From Marinomonas rhodophyticola (GTDB lineage: Bacteria > Pseudomonadota > Gammaproteobacteria > Pseudomonadales > Marinomonadaceae): a stretch of DNA of 64,000 nucleotides. The notes under the pieces are model-generated. The model did not search any database. It was given only the letters and a program-made list of their open reading frames with translations, and was not told the DNA's origin. Both the position numbers and the translations under genes were made by a program. Location: NCBI RefSeq assembly GCF_026113935.1, contig NZ_JAPEUL010000009.1, forward strand, positions 206,501 through 270,500. The letters run 5' to 3'. Below, piece after piece: positions 59,578-64,000 of the stretch (the first letter of the stretch is position 1; every line of letters starts with the position of its first letter).

Positions 59578-60945
59578 ATGGTGATGTGGGACCCCTCGGT
59601 TTCTCCTATTGAAAGACACTCAAAAGCCGCTAAAAAGATCATGGCAGCACCGCCTTTGATACTGTGTGGCGGCTTTTTATTGTTAATTGTCATAGGAACC
59701 CTGTTACTCAAACTGCCTATGGCCACAACAACCCCAATTGGTTGGGTGCATAGCCTTTTTACTGCCACGTCAGCCGTCACAGTAACAGGGCTGGTGGTAC
59801 AAGATACGGGCACGGTTTTTACGACTTTTGGGCAAGTCGTGATTGCGGTGTTAATTCAATGCGGTGGTTTAGGTTTAATGACCTTTGCTGTGGTCACTCT
59901 CGTTGCTCTAGGCGGCCGTATTGGTTTTTTACAACGTACGGTTGCGATTGAAGCCTTTAATCAAACCGACGCCTCTAGTATCGTTTCCACGGCCAAATCT
60001 GTGTTGCTGTTTTCCTTCATCGTCGAAGCCATTGGCATCTTGATTCTTACGGTGCATTGGAGCGAGACACTCGGCTGGAAAACCAGTTTATTTCATGGCT
60101 TTTTCTACACCATCAGCGCCTTTAATAACGCAGGCTTTGCATTGAGTGCTGACAGCCTTGTTCCTTATGTGGCCGACCCTGTGGTGAATTTCACCATAAG
60201 CGGATTGTTTATTATCGGTGGTTTGGGGTTTTCCGTCTGGATTGACCTAATGAAAAACCGTCGTTGGGTAAGACTTTCACCTTACAGCAAGATGATGATC
60301 ATTGGCACCATTGTCATCAATTTGGTGGCTTTGCTTACGATTTATTTTATTGAATACAGCAATCCAAACACTCTTGGTCCTCTGAGCGAAACAGGCAAGT
60401 GGCTTGCCTCATGGTTTCAGGCCGTAACCCCAAGAACAGCGGGCTTTAACACGCTTGCGATAGATCAATTAGAAGATGCGACCACTGCTCTTATGTTGCT
60501 GCTGATGTTCATTGGAGGGGGCTCTTTGAGTACCGCCAGCGGCATTAAGGTAGTGACTTTTATGCTGTTAATATTTGCCACTTATGCGTATTTACGACGA
60601 GATTCCGAAGTCAATGTGTTTAAGCGAGAAATCCCCAAAGATGTGATCAGTAAAGCGCTCGCGTTAACCATGATCTCAATTGGTGTGACTTGGTTGGCGA
60701 TTTTTGGTCTCTTGATCAGTGAAAAACACGCCGACTTCCTAGATGTGGTTTTCGAAGCGGTCTCAGCACTTGGCACTGTGGGGTTATCTCGAGGATTAAC
60801 TGGAAACTTAAGCAATACTGGCGAATTTATCATCATCTTCTTGATGTTTATCGGCCGTTTAGGCCCATTAACACTGGCCTACTTCCTCGCCAGCCCAAGA
60901 AGCAAAAAAGTCCGCTATCCAAAAGTTAAAATGACCGTGGGTTAA
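59578..60945 (+). CDS. ktrB: Potassium uptake transmembrane subunit KtrB
   Basis: Channel subunit of the Ktr system, 455 residues of the TrkH/KtrB family with four M1-P-M2 repeats. Selectivity-loop Gly residues are visible in each: TSAVTVTGLVVQD near residue 62, ISAFNNAGFALSAD near residue 178, TPRTAGFNTLAID near residue 285 and SALGTVGLSRGLTG near residue 400. The second-repeat gate and M2 helices are intact. The product imports potassium using a sodium or membrane gradient. Adjacent ktrA and kdpDE-like genes suggest one osmotic module. Confidence 0.94.
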   Translation: MVMWDPSVSPIERHSKAAKKIMAAPPLILCGGFLLLIVIGTLLLKLPMATTTPIGWVHSLFTATSAVTVTGLVVQDTGTVFTTFGQVVIAVLIQCGGLGLMTFAVVTLVALGGRIGFLQRTVAIEAFNQTDASSIVSTAKSVLLFSFIVEAIGILILTVHWSETLGWKTSLFHGFFYTISAFNNAGFALSADSLVPYVADPVVNFTISGLFIIGGLGFSVWIDLMKNRRWVRLSPYSKMMIIGTIVINLVALLTIYFIEYSNPNTLGPLSETGKWLASWFQAVTPRTAGFNTLAIDQLEDATTALMLLLMFIGGGSLSTASGIKVVTFMLLIFATYAYLRRDSEVNVFKREIPKDVISKALALTMISIGVTWLAIFGLLISEKHADFLDVVFEAVSALGTVGLSRGLTGNLSNTGEFIIIFLMFIGRLGPLTLAYFLASPRSKKVRYPKVKMTVG

Positions 60946-60972
60946 GGGCTTTATAGTGCTATCAAGCCTTCT

Positions 60973-61895
60973 TTATACCCACAGAGGTCGGGTTTCCCAA
61001 TCAGTGGGAAAGCCCATTTTTGTTGTATCTATGGCATGCGTATTGATTAAGTTTTTGAGTCTCGTTTTCCAGTGATGCCCAGGAGCTATTATATCCATGA
61101 GATATAGCATTATTGTCAACGTGTTGTAGAGCTTTTTTAAGTTCCTATCGTTGTGAGGCAAGCGCAAAATGCTATTAATCAAATCGTTTGGACCGACTGT
61201 TGGTAACTTCATTTGCTTAGGAAAAACACGATTCCATAGCCTCGCATGATGGGCAGCTTTGTTTCTCACCAACGACAAATGCTCGCAAAACGAAGTCATT
61301 ACTGCTTCATTGAGGTTGTAAACCTGACAGATTGCTTTGCGGTCTTGCCTCTCATTGATATTGGAAAACCATTTGGATAATTGACCCATAGTCATTAGCT
61401 CAACTACGGCCCATATGGGAGGTAATGTCTCCTGATACTTAGTTGTTAGATGGCGAATAAAGTCTTCATCGCTTTGATGTACATCTTTTTTCAACTTGTT
61501 TAACCCATCTTGATGTCTTCCCGTATTTTGAAATATTGAGGGGGCAAGATGCGGGTGCGCTGTATTATGACGGTGACTTAAGTGATAAGCCATTTGCGTT
61601 CTTAATGAGACTTCGATTTTTTCGATAGCATCTAGAAGCAGTAAGCGTAACTCTCGATCAAAAATATAGAGGTTTAACACATCATCGAACGTTGTACCGG
61701 GAGCAACCTGATGAGTCGTGTGATTTGTCTCGAAGGGTAAGCAGTAAGCTGATAGCCGATAATAATTTAGCTGTGAAAGATAAAATTCAGCTTTCGATTG
61801 ATCTGGAATATCCAAACCATGAGATTTCAGTATCTGAACTTGTTCAGCAAACGTCTTAGGCGGCTTAGTAAAAGGATTTTGTTCTGGGTAGTCAT
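60973..61895 (-). CDS. Abi_2/AbiF-family HEPN protein (abortive-infection-like), frame broken near the N-terminus
   Basis: Abi_2 (AbiD/AbiF) family protein, about 307 residues when corrected. ATG 61895 lies 7 bases after a strong GGGGGA site and gives MTTQNK; one missing A in the A4 run at 61877-61880 joins it to [20 protein letters not shown]. The family core then follows: [35 protein letters not shown] followed by [10 protein letters not shown], and the HEPN motif [15 protein letters not shown] (R-x4-H). Such HEPN proteins are predicted RNases that block growth on phage infection; AbiF relatives are reported as toxins held by a small RNA and as relatives of Cas13 ancestors (from memory). 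It converges on ktrB. A promoter and structured leader lie just upstream. Confidence 0.87.
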
Positions 61896-61919
61896 TTTTT
61901 ATTCCCCCAGAAACAAGTA

Positions 61920-61960
61920 ACCCCTCGCAGGGCGCTGATCTTACGGGTAGCGGGAGGGGT
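61920..61960 (-). ncRNA. Candidate structured RNA upstream of the Abi_2/AbiF gene
   Basis: On minus, an outer 7-bp stem (ACCCCTC 61960-61954 with GAGGGGT 61926-61920) encloses a 4-bp inner stem (CGCT 61952-61949 with AGCG 61936-61933) and GC-rich loops, in AT-rich surroundings. It starts a few bases after a predicted transcript start and ends about 25 bases before the Abi ATG. The abi ribosome-binding GGGGG could also pair with CCCC of the outer arm. Rfam lists an abiF RNA motif upstream of such genes (recalled); whether this fits that model is untested. Function as antitoxin RNA or leader is inferred. Confidence 0.55.
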
Positions 61961-61973
61961 GTTGTTAGAATTA

Positions 61974-62001
61974 ATTATAGCGACAAATATACTTGTTGCA
62001 A
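61974..62001 (-). promoter_or_regulatory. Promoter of the structured RNA / Abi gene
   Basis: On minus: -35 TTGCAA (62001-61996), 16-base spacer, -10 TATAAT (61979-61974, perfect). Predicted transcript start near 61966-61967, immediately before the structured element. The remaining sequence to mnmE (62002-62144) is AT-rich with no gene supported. Confidence 0.65.
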
Positions 62002-62144
62002 TGTATTTGTTTAAGATAGCTAAACAACTAGAAAACCAAACATTAATCCAATCCATTGAATTTAAAAACATTTATTGTCACCTTAATTATAGTAAGTTGG
62101 TATTTCAACCAGCCATTTTCAACTTTTCTACTAAGTTGCGTATT

Positions 62145-63524
62145 CTACTTCCCGATACAAAACGAGCCAAAGATGCGGCCTAACAAGTCGTCACTGGTAA
62201 ACGCGCCAGTGATTTCACTTAGGGCTTGTTGAGCTTCTTTTAGGTCTTCCGCAAGCAGTTCCCCTGCCCCGTATCCATGCAGCTGTTCGTTACCGGCGTC
62301 TAAGAAACGGTTGGCTTTGTTGAGCGCTTCTATGTGACGGCGACGGGCGATAAATCCTCCTTCAGTCGTGCTGTCGAAGCCCATGACGGCTTTTAGGTGT
62401 TCAGTCAGATCACGAACGCCCTCACCTGTTTTTGCCGATAGAGAGATGACAGGGACGCCTGAGACCATTTCAATGCCCGTGCCTTCTTTGGTCAAATCGA
62501 CTTTGTTACGCACCAAGGTAAGGTGTTTGGTATTGCCCAGTTTTTCCATGAATTCTGGCCAGATTTCGCTTGGGTCTTTTGAATCTATCGATTGGCTGTC
62601 GACCATCATGAGAATGCGATCCGCTTTGCTAATTTCGTCCCATGCGCGCTGAATACCGATGCGCTCTACTTCGTCTGGGCTGTCGCGTAAGCCTGCGGTG
62701 TCGATAATGTGCAGTGGCATGCCATCTAGATGGATATGTTCACGCAATACGTCTCGAGTGGTGCCTTCGATGTTGGTGACGATGGCGGACTCTTTGCCTG
62801 ATAAGGCGTTCAATAAGCTGGACTTGCCGGCATTGGGACGCCCTGCTATGACCACGTTCATCCCTTCACGAATCAAGGCGCCTTGGTTGGCTTCTTTGAG
62901 CACGTCAACAAGCTTCGCTTGAATGCCTGCCAGTTCTGTGGCGACTTTGCCGTCACCGATGAAGTCGATCTCTTCTTCTGGAAAATCGATCGCCGCTTCT
63001 ACGTAAATACGCAGATGAATTAAGGCTTCAACCAGTTCGTCTACGCGTTTTGAGAAGGCACCTTGTAAGGAACGCAATGCGCATTTAGCGGCTTGTTCTG
63101 ACGTACTGTCGATCAAGTCGGCAATGGCTTCCGCTTGGGTTAAATCCATTTTATCGTTCATGAAGGCACGTTCGGAGAACTCACCAGGACGTGCTAAGCG
63201 CGCACCAAGGGCAACACAGTGACTCAGCAGCATGTCCATAATGACGGGGCCGCCATGGCCTTGCAGTTCAAACACATCTTCGCCAGTGAAGGAGTTGGGA
63301 CCTGGAAAATATAAGGCGATGCCTTCATCTAGCTGTTCTTGATTCGTGGTTTTAAACGGCACGTAATGGGCATAACGTGGTTTAGGTTCAAAGCCGATAA
63401 TCTGTTTGGCGATGGCAAGGCTTTTTGGACCGGATAAACGAATGATCCCTACGCCACCTCGGCCAGGAGCGGTGGCTTGTGCGGCAATCGTGTCTTGGTC
63501 TGTGGCGTATTGGAAATCGGTCAT
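62145..63524 (-). CDS. mnmE: tRNA modification GTPase MnmE (TrmE)
   Basis: GTPase partner of MnmG in cmnm5U34 formation. The start is ATG 63524 ([20 protein letters not shown]), matching family N-termini; the longer frame to 63593 has no family resemblance. The folate-binding N-terminal domain includes [17 protein letters not shown] near residue 20 and [20 protein letters not shown]. The G domain has P-loop [17 protein letters not shown] near residue 226, [14 protein letters not shown] and [16 protein letters not shown]. The C-terminus is the invariant FCIGK. Length 459 is normal. Confidence 0.97.
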   Translation of the reverse strand: MTDFQYATDQDTIAAQATAPGRGGVGIIRLSGPKSLAIAKQIIGFEPKPRYAHYVPFKTTNQEQLDEGIALYFPGPNSFTGEDVFELQGHGGPVIMDMLLSHCVALGARLARPGEFSERAFMNDKMDLTQAEAIADLIDSTSEQAAKCALRSLQGAFSKRVDELVEALIHLRIYVEAAIDFPEEEIDFIGDGKVATELAGIQAKLVDVLKEANQGALIREGMNVVIAGRPNAGKSSLLNALSGKESAIVTNIEGTTRDVLREHIHLDGMPLHIIDTAGLRDSPDEVERIGIQRAWDEISKADRILMMVDSQSIDSKDPSEIWPEFMEKLGNTKHLTLVRNKVDLTKEGTGIEMVSGVPVISLSAKTGEGVRDLTEHLKAVMGFDSTTEGGFIARRRHIEALNKANRFLDAGNEQLHGYGAGELLAEDLKEAQQALSEITGAFTSDDLLGRIFGSFCIGK

Positions 63525-63607
63525 AATCAAACTCTGTGCGATAAAAGAAAATAAATAGAGATGGCTGTCATTGTCCGTTAGCAAGACAAGCATGGCAATC
63601 TAAACGT

Positions 63608-63638
63608 AAAAAAGGCCTCCCAATGGGAAGCCTTTTTT
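63608..63638 (-). terminator. Terminator between yidC and mnmE
   Basis: aaaaaaggcctccc / gggaagccttttttt-type stem with one mismatch, about 25 bases after the yidC stop at 63662, with T runs on both strands. Confidence 0.85.
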
Positions 63639-63661
63639 GAAATCAAAGACCGATTTTGTTA

Positions 63662-64000
63662 TCAGGCTTCTTTTTCGATACGTTTCGTAATGATGTACTG
63701 CTGTATGATTGACAAGGTGTTGTTTGTCACCCAGTACAGTACCAAACCGCTCGGGAACCACAAGAAGAAGAAGGTAAATGCGATCGGCATTATCTTCATG
63801 ATTCTAGCTTGCATTGGATCTGGCGGTGTTGGGTTAAGCATTTGCTGTCCCATCATACTAAGGCCCATTAAGATAGGCAGTACGAAATAAGGATCCATTA
63901 CAGATAAGTCATGGATCCATAAGAAAAATGGAGCATGACGTAGCTCAACAGATTCCATCAGCACCCAGTACAAAGAAAGGAAAACCGGCATTTGTACCAA
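63662..64000 (-). CDS. yidC: Membrane protein insertase YidC (partial, N-terminus off the right edge)
   Basis: C-terminal 112 residues of YidC, the insertase for membrane proteins such as the F0 c subunit. Visible are [20 protein letters not shown] with the family helix TM3, the periplasmic-facing [19 protein letters not shown] and the final helices [20 protein letters not shown], which is the most conserved part. The expected rnpA-rpmH-dnaA side lies off the right edge. Confidence 0.95.
   Translation of the reverse strand: MVQMPVFLSLYWVLMESVELRHAPFFLWIHDLSVMDPYFVLPILMGLSMMGQQMLNPTPPDPMQARIMKIMPIAFTFFFLWFPSGLVLYWVTNNTLSIIQQYIITKRIEKEA

Noticed and set aside
61959..62183. 74-codon plus-strand open frame beginning GTG with a hydrophobic N-terminus
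   Set aside because: It overlaps the end of mnmE in antisense, runs through the abi promoter and structured element, and its purine-rich start is explained by the RNA stem.

Overview
The window is chromosomal DNA of a marine gammaproteobacterium, most likely an Oceanospirillales species close to Marinomonas. This is inferred from the family content: PstA and PstC with large periplasmic inserts, TRAP and TTT (Tct) solute transporters, AcuR/AcuI, and the oriC-proximal order yidC-mnmE-mnmG-rsmG-parA-parB-atpIBEFHAGDC. No rRNA, tRNA, CRISPR array, transposase or prophage was seen.

Layout. 1-5.0 kb (minus): phosphate uptake genes pstS-pstC-pstA (pstA runs off the left edge). 5.3-8.2 kb (plus): TRAP permeases DctQ and DctM and a quinone oxidoreductase. 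8.4-13.4 kb (plus): a PruR-like AraC regulator, bifunctional PutA, and a separate small protein matching the C-terminal domain of longer PutAs. 13.4-19.6 kb: a tricarboxylate-type system, with response regulator, sensor kinase and an extra periplasmic binding protein on minus, divergent from tctCBA on plus. 19.8-30.1 kb: DinB-like protein, two tandem TRAP binding lipoproteins, a Gfo/Idh/MocA oxidoreductase, uvrD, a PA3496-like small protein, an aminotransferase, a DsbA-family protein and a PAP2 phosphatase. 30.4-39.5 kb: EptA-like transferase, MocR regulator, csdA-csdE, LysE exporter with AraC regulator, DCC protein, yqfB, tcdA and a TrmB-like regulator. 39.5-51.1 kb (minus): atp operon, parB, parA, rsmG, mnmG. 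51.2-51.8 kb: oriC with a cluster of DnaA boxes. 51.9-61.9 kb: about 10 kb of accessory genes between oriC and mnmE: a zinc alcohol dehydrogenase with a divergent AraC regulator, acuR-acuI with matching operators, glycerate kinase, a short KdpD-like sensor with KdpE and KtrAB, and an Abi_2/AbiF HEPN gene. 62.1-64 kb (minus): mnmE and the C-terminal part of yidC.

How the genes work together. The left half is nutrient acquisition (phosphate, organic acids, proline) with local regulators. The right half is the replication-origin domain. The most interesting candidate system is the Abi_2/AbiF gene near 61-62 kb. It has its own good promoter and a compact structured leader RNA, which fits an RNA-antitoxin/HEPN-toxin module.

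Sequence quality. At least 14 single-base frame breaks occur in otherwise well-conserved genes, including atpB, putA, pstC, the tctE-like kinase and kdpE. Most lie in homopolymers and each is repaired by one base, so I read them as sequencing errors and annotate the genes as full length with the breaks stated.
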